A stretch of 64,000 nucleotides of DNA from DATHTC01 sp035456465 (GTDB lineage Bacteria; Actinomycetota; Thermoleophilia; Gaiellales; Gaiellaceae): contig DATIDD010000077.1 in the NCBI GenBank assembly GCA_035456465.1, positions 62,001 through 126,000 of the forward strand. Direction: 5' to 3'. Numbering within the stretch: the first letter of the stretch is position 1; each line of letters starts with the position of its first letter. Under the pieces are notes generated by a model that saw only the letters and a program-made list of their open reading frames with translations, made no database searches and was not told the DNA's origin. Below, piece by piece: positions 17,927-25,990 of this stretch. The position numbers and the translations under genes are program-made.

Positions 17927-18574
17927 ATGCACGACGACATCGACGAATCGGAGGCCCGCGAGCCCGAGCTCTCGCGGCGGCGGCTGCTCGAGCTCGGGCT
18001 CGCGCTGCCGCCGCTCGCCGCCCTCGCGGGCGGGATGGACGCGCTCCTGGCCGAGGCCGACGCGGCGCCGTTCCTGACCGCCACGCCCGCGATCGCGGAC
18101 GCCGACGAGCCGACGCCGGCGCTCACCGAGGGCCCGTACTTCACGCCGAGCTCGCCGCGGCGCCAGTCGATCGTCCCGGCCGGGGCCGCGGGCACGCGCC
18201 TGACGCTGACCGGCCGCGTGCTGACGACGACCGGCAGGCCGGTTGCCCGCGCGCTCGTCGACTTCTGGCAGGCGGACGCGCGCGGCGTCTACGACAACGT
18301 CGGCTACCGGTTCCGCGGCCACCAGCTCACGGACGCCCGCGGCCGCTACCGGCTCCTCACCGTCGTCCCCGGCCTCTACCCCGGCCGGACGAGGCACATC
18401 CACGTGAAGGTGCAGGCCCCGCGGCGGCAGGTGCTGACGACGCAGCTGTTCTTCCCCGGCGTGGCCGCGAACCGCAGCGACGACATCTTCACTCCCGAAT
18501 GCGTCGTCCGCGGGTGGCGCGTCCAGGGCGGCCGCCGGCTGGCGCGCTTCGACTTCGTGCTCGACCTCGGCTGA
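17927..18574 (+). CDS. Tat-exported intradiol ring-cleavage dioxygenase
   Basis: A 215-residue protein of the catechol/protocatechuate dioxygenase family (PF00775), Fe(III) enzymes that open aromatic diol rings. The N terminus SRRRLLELGLALPPLAALAGG is a twin-arginine signal, so the enzyme should be folded before export. LTEGPYFTPSSPRR is the usual entry to the fold; candidate iron ligands are the tyrosines in GVYDN and GLYPG and the histidines in RHIHVKV. Exported short members of this family are common in soil actinobacteria, with poorly known substrates. ATG 17927 gives an intact Tat leader. Confidence 0.88.
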   Translation: MHDDIDESEAREPELSRRRLLELGLALPPLAALAGGMDALLAEADAAPFLTATPAIADADEPTPALTEGPYFTPSSPRRQSIVPAGAAGTRLTLTGRVLTTTGRPVARALVDFWQADARGVYDNVGYRFRGHQLTDARGRYRLLTVVPGLYPGRTRHIHVKVQAPRRQVLTTQLFFPGVAANRSDDIFTPECVVRGWRVQGGRRLARFDFVLDLG

Positions 18575-18704
18575 GCCGCGGCCGGCGGCCGGCCGTACGA
18601 GCCGGGGCGGTTCACCCGCCCGGTAGACGCCGGTCGCTCCCACTGCGGCGCTCGCGTCCCGACGGCACGCTGGATGTTCGACCACGGAGAGAAGCGGAGG
18701 CCGC

Positions 18705-19022
18705 ATGGACTTGCACATCACCCGGCTCGACGCGCGCCGGCGGGCGCTCGGGCGGCTGCGTGCGATCGCTGCGAGGCCGCCGCGTGGACCGGGGTCACCG
18801 CCGGCAGGTCGCCCGCCTCGCTACAAGCAGGCGCTCCTGACCTGGGCCGCCGCCTATGCCGTCATCACGGTGGTGCTCGCCGCGACCGGCCCGGCGATGG
18901 CCTCCTGGCCGCTCGCCCTCCGGACGCTCGTCCTGAGCGCCGTCATGGTCACCGCGCTGACGTGGCTGATCATGCCGGTGCTGACGCGGCTCTTCCGCGG
19001 CTGGCTGAGCCCCGGCGGCTGA
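18705..19022 (+). CDS. Small two-helix membrane protein
   Basis: A 105-residue protein with a basic head (1-40) and two membrane helices. The segment KQALLTWAAAYAVITVVLAA and LRTLVLSAVMVTALTWLIMP followed by LTRLFRGWL closely resembles the membrane tail found on some antibiotic-biosynthesis-monooxygenase (ABM) domain proteins, here without the ABM domain. Function unknown. It lies between the dioxygenase and the PAS kinase on the same strand. Confidence 0.65.
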   Translation: MDLHITRLDARRRALGRLRAIAARPPRGPGSPPAGRPPRYKQALLTWAAAYAVITVVLAATGPAMASWPLALRTLVLSAVMVTALTWLIMPVLTRLFRGWLSPGG

Positions 19023-19078
19023 GCAGGCGCCGCGCGGGGGACCGGTCCCGTCGGCGGTACCGTCGTAGACTCGGGGCG

Positions 19079-20491
19079 ATGGAGCCCTGGCTTGCAGAGC
19101 TGCATCGATCGGACGACCGACTGCTCTCGCTGATCGAGTCGTCGCCGCTGGCGCTCATGGAGGTCGACCTCGCGCGGCGCGTGATTCGCTGGAACCGGGC
19201 CGCCGAGCGGCTCTTCGGCTGGACGCGTGAGGAGGTGCTCGGGCGACCGGAGACGCCGATCGTGCCGCCGTCGAGGCTGGCCGAGCACGAGGAGCTCATG
19301 GCGCGGGTCCGGGGCGGCGAGTCGGTCACCGGCTCCCGAACCGTCCTCCGCCGCAGGGACGGAACGCTCTTCGAGGCGACGATGGCCGCTGCGCCCGTTC
19401 AGGACGCGACGGGCCTCGTGGTGAGCCACGTCGTCCTCTTCGGCGACGTCTCCGATGGGAAGGAGCAGGAGGAGCGGCTGCAGGCGCTCATCGACTCCTC
19501 GCCGCTCGCGCTCGTGGAATTCGGCCTGGACACGCGCGTACGGCTATGGAACCCCGCCGCCGAGCGCATCTTCGGCTGGTCGCGCGAGGAGATGCTCGGC
19601 CGGGGTGGCCTTCCCATGGCTCCGCCCTCGAAGCGTGTCGAGAGCGAGGAGCTGTTCCAGCGGGTTCGCGCGGGGGAATCGCTGAACGACTACGAGACCG
19701 TGCGTCTGCGCAAGGACGGAACGCTCGTCGACGTCTCGATCGCGGCCGCACCGGTCAGAGACGGGTTCGGCCGCGTCATCGGGAACATGGTCGCGTACGC
19801 CGACATCACCGAGCGCCGGGCGCAAGCCGCCGAGGTGCATCGCCTGAACGCCGAGCTCCACGCCCGGCTCGAGGAGCTCGCCGCGTCGCGAGCGCGGATC
19901 GTCACCGCCGGTGACGTGGAGCGGCGCCGGCTCGAGCGCAATCTCCACGACGGCGCGCAGCAGCGCCTGGTCACGCTCTCGTTGTCGTTGCGGATCGCGT
20001 CGGCGAAGCTCGATTCCGATCCCCCGGCCGCGCGCGCCGCCCTCGCGGGGGCCGGCGCCGAGCTCGCCCTCGCGCTCGACGAGCTGCGCGAGCTCGCCCG
20101 CGGCCTCCACCCGGCGGTGCTGAGCGATCGCGGCCTGCGCGCCGCCGTCGAGGTGCTCGCGGCCCGAGTGCCCGTCCCGGTGGAGATCGCGGACCTGCCG
20201 GACGAGCGGCTGCCGGAGCCGGTCGAGGCGGGGGCGTACTACCTGATCGCCGAAGCGCTGACGAACGTCACGAGGTACGCCCAGGCATCCACCGTGCGCG
20301 TCCGGGCCGTCGCGAGCGATGCGAGTCTGGCCGTCGAGGTGTCGGACGACGGGGTCGGCGGCGCCGACCCGGCCGCCGGATCCGGGCTCCGGGGCCTCGC
20401 GGATCGCGTCGAGGTGCTGGGCGGGTCGCTCGAAGTCGACAGCCCCGCCGGCGGCGGGACGTCTCTCCGGGCCGAGATCCCGATCAGGTAG
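19079..20491 (+). CDS. Double-PAS sensor histidine kinase
   Basis: A 470-residue soluble kinase. Two tandem PAS domains (about 14-125 and 138-250) look like duplicates: each starts with (L)I(E/D)SSPLAL and contains WN.AAER.FGW.REE.LGR. A coiled coil (250-278) leads to the HisKA_3 dimerisation helix ERNLHDGAQQRLV with phospho-acceptor H290, then a GHKL ATPase domain (EALTNVTRYAQAS, SDDGVGGAD, GLRGLADRVEVLGG). No membrane segment is seen, so the signal is internal. It should phosphorylate a LuxR-type regulator; none is adjacent, but the orphan regulator at 15663 is nearby. It overlaps the convergent nitrilase gene by 8 bases. Confidence 0.92.
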   Translation: MEPWLAELHRSDDRLLSLIESSPLALMEVDLARRVIRWNRAAERLFGWTREEVLGRPETPIVPPSRLAEHEELMARVRGGESVTGSRTVLRRRDGTLFEATMAAAPVQDATGLVVSHVVLFGDVSDGKEQEERLQALIDSSPLALVEFGLDTRVRLWNPAAERIFGWSREEMLGRGGLPMAPPSKRVESEELFQRVRAGESLNDYETVRLRKDGTLVDVSIAAAPVRDGFGRVIGNMVAYADITERRAQAAEVHRLNAELHARLEELAASRARIVTAGDVERRRLERNLHDGAQQRLVTLSLSLRIASAKLDSDPPAARAALAGAGAELALALDELRELARGLHPAVLSDRGLRAAVEVLAARVPVPVEIADLPDERLPEPVEAGAYYLIAEALTNVTRYAQASTVRVRAVASDASLAVEVSDDGVGGADPAAGSGLRGLADRVEVLGGSLEVDSPAGGGTSLRAEIPIR

Positions 20492-21470
20492 GGACGATCG
20501 ACGCAGGCACGCCGCGCTCCGGCGGGCCGACGAGATCCAGCTCCACGACGGCGGGCCGCGGCGCCGTGTCGACGGCCAGGCGGAAGACGTCGGGGCGGTT
20601 GTAGTGACCCACCGGATCGAAGAAGCGACGCCCCGTCCGCACGAGGTCCAGGTCGAGCTGGGCGCTGACGATGCGCTCCGTCTCGCGCACCGGCCCCTCG
20701 ATCACCGCGCCCGTCGGGTCGACGACGACCGTGTTGCCGGGCATGAGCCAACCGCCGTCCCGCTCGCGGTCCTCGGGCGGGTAGAGCGCCTCGGGGCGCG
20801 GGATCGAGGCCGGGATCTGGTCCGCGTGGATGCACGGGTTGACGCCGATCACGAACATCCGCCCCTCGCGTGCCAGGTGGCGCATCGTCGCCACCCAGGC
20901 GTCGCCCGTCGCGAGCGTCGGCGCGACCCAGACCTCCACGCCCTGCGCATACAGGTGGAAGCGCGCGAGCGGCATGTAGTTCTCCCAGCAGATCAGCCCG
21001 CCGAGGCCGCCGAACGGCGTCGCGATCGTTCGTAGGGTGGATCCGTCGCCCATGCCCCAGACGGTCCGCTCCGACCCGGTCGGCATCAGCTTGCGGTGGA
21101 TGTTCGCGAGCATCCCGTCCGGGGCGAAGTACAGGAGCGTGTTGTAGATCGTCCCGCCGTCGCGCTCGTCGACGCCGATGACGAGCCAGACACCCGCTTC
21201 GCGGGCGATGTCACCGAGTCTCGCCGTCGCCGGGCTTCCCACGACGACCGCCTGGTCGGCGAGCAACCCGTACCACTCCTCGTCGCCGTCCCAGATTCGC
21301 GCGGTGTCGATCCACACCGGCGGCCCCGGGACGAACGCCTCGGGGAAGACGACGAGCTCGGCGCCGCCGGCCGCGGCGTCACGGGTGAGATCGGCCACGC
21401 GGGCCAGCGTGCTCTCCTGGTCCATCAGGACCGGAGCCGCCTGCACCGCCGCGACGCGAAGCACGGTCAT
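20484..21470 (-). CDS. Nitrilase-family amidohydrolase
   Basis: A 328-residue C-N hydrolase with the complete catalytic set: E44 in VVFPEAFVPG, K127 in HRKLMPTGSER, and C161 in GGLICWENYMPLAR. The long segment around TGSERTVWG and ENYMPLARFHLY is typical of true nitrilases (branch 1), which turn a nitrile into a carboxylic acid and ammonia, rather than of amidases. Start ATG 21470; the frame continues upstream through the oxidase in another reading frame. It follows the broken FAD oxidase by 2 bases, so both were once one operon. Confidence 0.9.
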   Translation of the reverse strand: MTVLRVAAVQAAPVLMDQESTLARVADLTRDAAAGGAELVVFPEAFVPGPPVWIDTARIWDGDEEWYGLLADQAVVVGSPATARLGDIAREAGVWLVIGVDERDGGTIYNTLLYFAPDGMLANIHRKLMPTGSERTVWGMGDGSTLRTIATPFGGLGGLICWENYMPLARFHLYAQGVEVWVAPTLATGDAWVATMRHLAREGRMFVIGVNPCIHADQIPASIPRPEALYPPEDRERDGGWLMPGNTVVVDPTGAVIEGPVRETERIVSAQLDLDLVRTGRRFFDPVGHYNRPDVFRLAVDTAPRPAVVELDLVGPPERGVPASIVPT

Positions 21471-21472
21471 CG

Positions 21473-22909
21473 TCAGCGGCCCTCCGCGTGATCGCCGGCG
21501 GTCTGGACGAGCCGCGGCGGGATGTTCTGGTTGAACCTGAAGACGTTGTCGGGGTCGTGGCGGCGCTTCAGCTCCTGCAGGCGTGCGAAGCGAGCGTCGC
21601 CGTAGGCCGCCCGCACCCGCTCCTCGCCCTCGTCCCCGAGGAAGTTGACGTAGACGCCGCCGGCCGAGTACGGCAGGAAGGAGTCGTACAGCTGCCGGGT
21701 GTGGGCGATGTGCCGCTCCGACTCGGCCTTGTCGGCCCAGCGCGTGTTGATGTTGAGCACGAACGGTGCCTACCGGAAACCGGCCGCGGTCTTGTCCTCG
21801 CCCACCCGGGCGACCGCGCCGCCCAAGGCGGCGAACTTGAAGTCCGAGAGCGGCGAGCTGTGGGCGAGGGCGTACCCGGCAGCTTCCTCGATGCACTCGT
21901 CCGGCAGGCCCGAGAGGTACTCCGCCTTCCAGTAGTTGTGGAAGCCGGGCGTCCAGGAGGCATCGAACATCGACTGGAACGCGGTGTAGGGCCGCACTGC
22001 CAGCGCGTCGCCGACGGGCGAGCCGAGCTCCCGCAGCGGCGCCAGCACCGGCTCGCCCTCCTCGGGCGGGCCGACGTAGCAGCAGGCGATCGCGGCGATG
22101 GGCCGGCCGTGAACCGACTCCGGCAGGAACGGGGCCGGCGGCGCGGTGCGCAGGATCGCGATCGCCATCACCTCGTCGGGCGCCTCGGACATGAAGCCTC
22201 GGAAGCGGCGCAGGACCTCGACGGCGTCCTCCGCGGGCCACGCGATCAATCCGCTGAGGACCTCCGGGCCGACGGGGTGCAACCGATAGCTGAGGGAGGT
22301 GACCACGCCGAAGTTGCCCCCGCCCCCTCGCAGCCCCCAGAAGAGATCGGGGTTCTCGTCGACGGATGCGCGCATCAGCCGGCCGTCGGCCGTGACGAGC
22401 TCGGCGCCGGTCAGGTTGTCGGCGGCGAGACCGTGTTTTCGCTGCAGCCAGCCGATGCCGCCGCCGAGCGTCAGGCCGGCGATCCCCGTGCTCGAGACGA
22501 TCCCCAGCGTCGTCGCGAGCCCGAAGGCCTGCGTCTCGCGGTCGAACGCGGCGCCGACGGCACCACCTTCGGCCGTGGCCGTCCGGGTGTCCGCATCGAC
22601 GCGCACCGCCTGCATCGGGGAGAGGTCGACCAGGAGGCCGCCGTCACAGGATCCGAACCCGGCGACACTGTGGCCCCCGCCGCGCACCGCGACCGGCAGC
22701 TCGGCCGCCCGCGCGAAGCGCAGCGCCTCGACGACGTCCGCCGTCCCGGCACACCGCGCGACCAGTGCCGGGTGCCGATCGACCGACGCGTTCCAGACCA
22801 TGCGCGCGTCGTCGTAGCGTTGATCGCCGGGTGTGATCAGCTCGCCTCGCAGCCGGCCGGCGAGACGTTGGGTCGCCGCAGGTTTGAGGTCCCGTTGCGC
22901 CGTGGCCAT
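21473..22909 (-). pseudogene. Berberine-bridge-type FAD oxidase interrupted by in-frame TAG
   Basis: The gene encodes a 478-codon FAD-linked oxidase: FAD-binding PP-loop with RGGGHSVAGFGSCDGG (probable histidine flavin link), LTLGGGIGWLQRKHGLAADN, and a C-terminal berberine domain ending in RRHDPDNVFRFNQNIPP. A single TAG at 21770-21772 splits it between GEDKTAAGFR and APFVLNINTRWAD. The reading frame is the same on both sides, so it is a nonsense change, not a frameshift. Everything else is intact. ATG 22909 follows a GAGGGG site. It is divergent from the HxlR regulator and upstream of the nitrilase. It may be a recent pseudogene, a sequencing error, or read through at low level. Confidence 0.85.
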
Positions 22910-22961
22910 CGAATCCCCTCCGTCGTCGAGTGTGCCGAGCTTCCCAGGGCTGGAGCGGCCC

Positions 22962-23003
22962 GTCCAGTTCACGATCTGGACCCACTCGGTTCACGATGTG
23001 AAC
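22962..23003. promoter_or_regulatory. Probable HxlR operator in divergent promoter
   Basis: A perfect inverted repeat GTTCAC-GAT-GTGAAC lies at 22989-23003, and a second GTTCACGAT begins at 22967, 22 bases away (two helical turns). The first copy is also embedded in GTCCAG/CTGGAC arms (22962-22967, 22976-22981). The sites lie between the FAD oxidase start (22909) and the HxlR start (23039), where the regulator would control both genes. Confidence 0.65.
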
Positions 23004-23038
23004 TTGACCGCTTCCCCATCCCGGCCTACCGTCGACCG

Positions 23039-23740
23039 GTGCGCGGTTACGGCCAGTTCTGCCCCATCGCCAAGGCGAGCGAGGTGCTGGCGGAGCGCTG
23101 GACGCCCCTCGTCGTCCGGGAGCTGCTCTGCGGAAGCCATCGCTTCAGCGAGCTGCAGCGCGGCGTCCCCCTGATGTCGCGCAGCCTGCTCGCCAAGCGC
23201 ATGCGCGAGCTCGAACGGGCGGGCGTCGTCGAGCGTCGCCCAGGGCCCGACGGGCGTCGTTCCGAGTACCACCTGACCGCGGCGGGGGAGGAGCTCCGAC
23301 CGATCATCATGGGCCTCGGCACCTGGGGGCAGCGCTGGGCGCGCAGCGAGCTGTCGCGTGACGAGCTCGACCCACGGCTGCTGATGTGGGACCTCCAGCG
23401 GAACATCGAGACCGAGGCGCTGCCGGCGCACCGCGTCGTCGTGCGCTTCAGGTTCACCGACGTTCGCCCCACCCTGCCCCGCGTGACCTGGCTGATCCTC
23501 GACCGCGACGACGTCGACGTCTGCTACCGCGACCCCGGCTTCGAGGTCGATCTCGTGGTCTCCGGTCGGCTTCGCGCCCTGATCGGCGTGTGGCTCGGCG
23601 ACTCCTCGATGTCCGGCGTCATCGGCGCCGACGAGCTGCGGATCGAGGGGTCGCGCAGCCTCGCCCGGGCATTTCCTCGCTGGCTGCGCCGGAGCGCGTT
23701 CGCGACCGTCGAGCGGCCGCGCGCCGCGATCGACGGCTGA
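23039..23740 (+). CDS. HxlR-family transcriptional regulator
   Basis: A 233-residue winged-helix regulator. The HxlR domain (about 1-95) has the conserved cysteine at residue 8 (QFCPIAKASEVLAERW), RELLCGSHRFSELQRGVP, and the recognition region SRSLLAKRMRELERAGVV. A C-terminal domain of about 120 residues follows and may bind a ligand or act in dimerisation; most HxlR proteins lack it. GTG 23039 is the start that gives the complete domain. It is divergent from the FAD oxidase and probably controls that gene and itself through the palindromes at 22962-23003. The trigger could be a redox or electrophile signal at the cysteine (family knowledge). Confidence 0.9.
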   Translation: MRGYGQFCPIAKASEVLAERWTPLVVRELLCGSHRFSELQRGVPLMSRSLLAKRMRELERAGVVERRPGPDGRRSEYHLTAAGEELRPIIMGLGTWGQRWARSELSRDELDPRLLMWDLQRNIETEALPAHRVVVRFRFTDVRPTLPRVTWLILDRDDVDVCYRDPGFEVDLVVSGRLRALIGVWLGDSSMSGVIGADELRIEGSRSLARAFPRWLRRSAFATVERPRAAIDG

Positions 23741-23827
23741 CGACGAAGCCCGCCACCGTGGGCGAACGCAACGAGGACGGTGGGTGCGCTCGTCCGATGT
23801 GTGGCCTCCTGAGCGCGCTTCTCGATG

Positions 23828-23900
23828 TGGGCCGTGTTGGACTCGAACCAACGACCTTGGGATTAAAAGTCCCCTGCTCTACCAGCTGAGCTAACGGCCC
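23828..23900 (-). tRNA. tRNA-Lys (anticodon TTT)
   Basis: A 73-base cloverleaf on the minus strand. Acceptor GGGCCGT/ACGGCCC with discriminator A; D-arm TAGCTCAGCTGGTAGAGCA; anticodon loop ACTTTTAAT with anticodon TTT; T-arm GTTGGTTCGAGTCCAAC. CCA is not encoded. Confidence 0.97.
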
Positions 23901-23918
23901 CGTCGTAGTGTAGGAGCC

Positions 23919-24134
23919 GTGGTCGCCGATTCTGCCCGCGTCGGGCTGCTCCGCTGGCTCCGCCGGCAGCTCCGCGAGCCGCTCGCCGTCCGCGAGCACC
24001 TCGAGGCGGCGGTGGAGCGCGACGACCCCGCGGAGGTGCGGCGCCTGCTCGCGGGCTGGGAGTTCTCGGAGGGCCAGCGCCGATACGTCGAGTCGCTGCT
24101 CGACGCCTGGGAACGGAGCCGCGCGGCCCCGTAG
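23919..24134 (+). CDS. Small hypothetical protein
   Basis: A 71-residue, strongly charged helical protein (LLRWLRRQLREPLAVREHLE, then DPAEVRRLLAGWEFSEGQRR). No membrane segment. Function unknown. GTG 23919 is the likely start, 18 bases beyond the tRNA-Lys gene, which is on the other strand. Confidence 0.6.
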   Translation: MVADSARVGLLRWLRRQLREPLAVREHLEAAVERDDPAEVRRLLAGWEFSEGQRRYVESLLDAWERSRAAP

Positions 24135-24192
24135 CCGCGCCCGATCGACGCGATCCTCAAGTCCGCCCACGAACCCGCCGATAAGGGCGTCG

Positions 24193-24444
24193 ATGTCTGC
24201 GGCCCCGATCGAGTACGACGCCCTGACGGCGCTCGACCTGCACTGCGACGCGGCGCGGTTCGAGGAGCTCAGCGAGGACGAGGCGGTCTGGCTGCTGACG
24301 GCGCGCTTCCGTGGGCTGACCCGCTACGGCTGGGACTGGCGCACGGCCGCGTTGCTCGCGGTGATGCCCGAGCTCCCCGTGTACGCCGCCGCCTGGCCCG
24401 ACACGGCCGGCGTCGCGGGCGAGCACCGCACGATCCTCCAGTAA
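24193..24444 (+). CDS. Small hypothetical protein
   Basis: An 83-residue acidic protein of unknown function (LTALDLHCDAARFEELSEDE, AVWLLTARFRGLTRYGWDWR). ATG 24193. Composition and codon use fit a coding gene; I do not recognise a domain. Confidence 0.6.
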   Translation: MSAAPIEYDALTALDLHCDAARFEELSEDEAVWLLTARFRGLTRYGWDWRTAALLAVMPELPVYAAAWPDTAGVAGEHRTILQ

Positions 24445-24509
24445 CCCTCGACGGCGTTTCCCCGTTGTCCGGGTGCACGCACGACGTACCCCGACGATAC
24501 GGAGGCTCT

Positions 24510-24794
24510 GTGGGAATCATCGCGTTCATCATTCTCGGACTGATCGCCGGCGCGATCGCCAAGGCGCTGCTCCCGGGCGACGACCCGGGCGGGTTCATCG
24601 TCACGGCGATCATCGGCGTCGTCGGCGCGCTGGCCGGGGGGTTCCTCGCCGGTGTGCTCTTCGACGCCGATCCGCTCGACGAGTTCTGGGATCTGTCCTC
24701 GTGGCTGACGGCGATCGTCGGCGCGATCGTCCTGCTCGTCGTCTACCGGATGGTCGTCGGCCGGCGTAGCCTCGCCGGCCCAGGACGGGTCTAG
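24510..24794 (+). CDS. GlsB/YeaQ/YmgE-family stress membrane protein
   Basis: A 94-residue membrane protein of the transglycosylase-associated family. It starts with the diagnostic GIIAFIILGLIAGAIAKALLPG, followed by GGFIVTAIIGVVGALAGGFL and a third helix WLTAIVGAIVLLVVYRMVVG. Proteins of this family are small general-stress membrane proteins of unclear mechanism. GTG 24510 is preferred because GGAGG lies at 24501-24505; the open frame begins 15 codons earlier without family similarity. Confidence 0.88.
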   Translation: MGIIAFIILGLIAGAIAKALLPGDDPGGFIVTAIIGVVGALAGGFLAGVLFDADPLDEFWDLSSWLTAIVGAIVLLVVYRMVVGRRSLAGPGRV

Positions 24795-24803
24795 CCGTCC
24801 CGC

Positions 24804-24857
24804 GAGCCGGCGCCCGGCACCGCGGCCTCAGCACGACGCCGCGTCGGGCGCCGGCTC
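24804..24857. terminator. Bidirectional hairpin between convergent genes
   Basis: Perfect 13-bp inverted repeat GAGCCGGCGCCCG (24804-24816) and CGGGCGCCGGCTC (24845-24857) around a 28-base loop. It lies between the stops of the stress protein and the anti-sigma gene and overlaps the latter's stop codon by two bases. Terminator role inferred from position. Confidence 0.55.
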
Positions 24858-25095
24858 ACTCCTTCCGGGCCTCCTCCGTCACGAGCGCGAGCAGGCTCGC
24901 GTACTCCTCGCGGCACGCCGGGCAGCCTTCCAGGTGCGCGTCCATTCCCGGGACGGCGGCGTCCGGGTCCTCGCCCGCGACCGCCAGCTCGACGTACCGG
25001 TCGAGCTCGTGGAAGCAGCGGTCGCAGTCCAGCTCCGGCCGCCCGGGACCGAGGAGGGGGGCGAGGAGGTCCTGCTGCTTCGGCCGTTCGCTCAT
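24856..25095 (-). CDS. Zinc-finger anti-sigma factor
   Basis: A 79-residue zf-HC2 protein with the zinc motif in MDAHLEGCPACREEY (H-x3-C-x2-C) and an upstream DCDRCFHELDRYVEL segment. Such proteins bind and inhibit an ECF sigma factor, often releasing it on redox or metal stress. It has no membrane segment, so it would be soluble. ATG 25095 overlaps the sigma stop (ATGA), the classic sigma/anti-sigma arrangement. Confidence 0.88.
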   Translation of the reverse strand: MSERPKQQDLLAPLLGPGRPELDCDRCFHELDRYVELAVAGEDPDAAVPGMDAHLEGCPACREEYASLLALVTEEARKE

Positions 25096-25739
25096 CTCGC
25101 TCCCTCCAGGGTGATGCCGGCCTCCTCCAGGTGTCGCCGCAGCTTCGCGCGTGCGTCGTGCAGCGTCTTGTAGAGCGCGTTCCGGTTGCTGCCGAGGCGG
25201 TCGGCGAGGACGTCGATCGGCACGCCGTCGATCGCGAGCGCGACGAGCACGCGCCGTTGGTGCGGCGTCAGCGCGCCGGCGATCCCGTCCTGCACGGCCG
25301 CCAGCAGCGCGTGCTGCTCGGCCTCGTCCGGCGGTCCCGCCGTCCTGGTCGCGAGCAGCGCCCAGCTGTCGGGCTCGAGCGGCAGCTCGCGGCCCTGCCA
25401 GGCGCGGCGGCGCAGCTTCACGGCGGCCTCCAGCAGCGCGAACTTGTACGCCCAGGTGGTGAAGCGGCTGAGGCCGCGGAAGTCGTCGAGCCGCGCGAGC
25501 ACCGAGACGAGCGCGTCGTCGGCGGCCTCGCAGGCGATGTCGTCCAGCTCGTTGCCGCGGAGGTGCGGCAACGTCCGTCGCCGTCGTCCGACCTCGAAGC
25601 GGGCGGCGCGGAGCAGGACCGCGTGCAGCCGGGCGCACGCCTCCTCGTACTCCGGTGCGTCGGCGCGCAGCTCGTGAAGCCATCGGCGCGACTCGGGGTC
25701 GAGGGGGCGCGTCGCACGCAGCGCCGGCGTCGCCTCCAT
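25092..25739 (-). CDS. ECF-type RNA polymerase sigma factor
   Basis: A 215-residue sigma-70 family factor. Region 2 includes DDFRGLSRFTTWAYKFALLEA (core binding and -10 recognition), and region 4 is LTPHQRRVLVALAIDGVPIDVLADRLGS followed by NALYKTLHDARAKLRRHL, a helix-turn-helix for the -35 element. ATG 25739 is chosen; the frame continues upstream in the neighbouring gene. It lies in an operon with an anti-sigma, a GCP-motif protein, a secreted helical protein and a cupredoxin, so the regulon may concern metal or envelope stress (inference). Confidence 0.9.
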   Translation of the reverse strand: MEATPALRATRPLDPESRRWLHELRADAPEYEEACARLHAVLLRAARFEVGRRRRTLPHLRGNELDDIACEAADDALVSVLARLDDFRGLSRFTTWAYKFALLEAAVKLRRRAWQGRELPLEPDSWALLATRTAGPPDEAEQHALLAAVQDGIAGALTPHQRRVLVALAIDGVPIDVLADRLGSNRNALYKTLHDARAKLRRHLEEAGITLEGAR

Positions 25740-25768
25740 CGATCCGACGCTAGCAGCCGTCGAGACGG

Positions 25769-25990
25769 TCACGACACGTCCGCCGGCTCGAGCGGCGCGG
25801 CGATGCGCAGGGCGAGGACGGGCGGGCAGCCGCGCTCGACCAGCTCGATCAAGAGGTGCGGGTCCCAGCCGGGCTCCCGCGCCACGCGCGCCGCCACGTC
25901 GAGTGGGAAGCCGGAGCGCGCGAGCTCGTCGCGCCTCCAGCCCGCGAGCCGCACCGCCGCCCGCCGCTCGTCGGTCGTCCGTGGGTTCAT
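25769..25990 (-). CDS. Small protein, GCP-motif family (copy 2)
   Basis: A 73-residue protein related to 16450-16665: GWRRDELARSGFPLDVAARVA, then DPHLLIELVERGCPPVLALRI. It overlaps the upstream gene (ATGA at 25987-25990) and precedes the sigma factor by 29 bases. Function unknown; both copies adjoin transcription regulators (a response regulator and a sigma factor). Confidence 0.7.
   Translation of the reverse strand: MNPRTTDERRAAVRLAGWRRDELARSGFPLDVAARVAREPGWDPHLLIELVERGCPPVLALRIAAPLEPADVS

Noticed and set aside
21770..21772. In-frame TAG in the FAD oxidase as a recoded (pyrrolysine) codon
   Set aside because: No pyrrolysine genes in the window, the organism type does not fit, and all other genes use TAG as an ordinary stop (for example 240-242 and 15664-15666).
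23919..24444. Toxin-antitoxin pair of two adjacent small proteins after tRNA-Lys
   Set aside because: The genes are separated by 58 bases, neither shows a toxin or DNA-binding motif, and there is no coupling.
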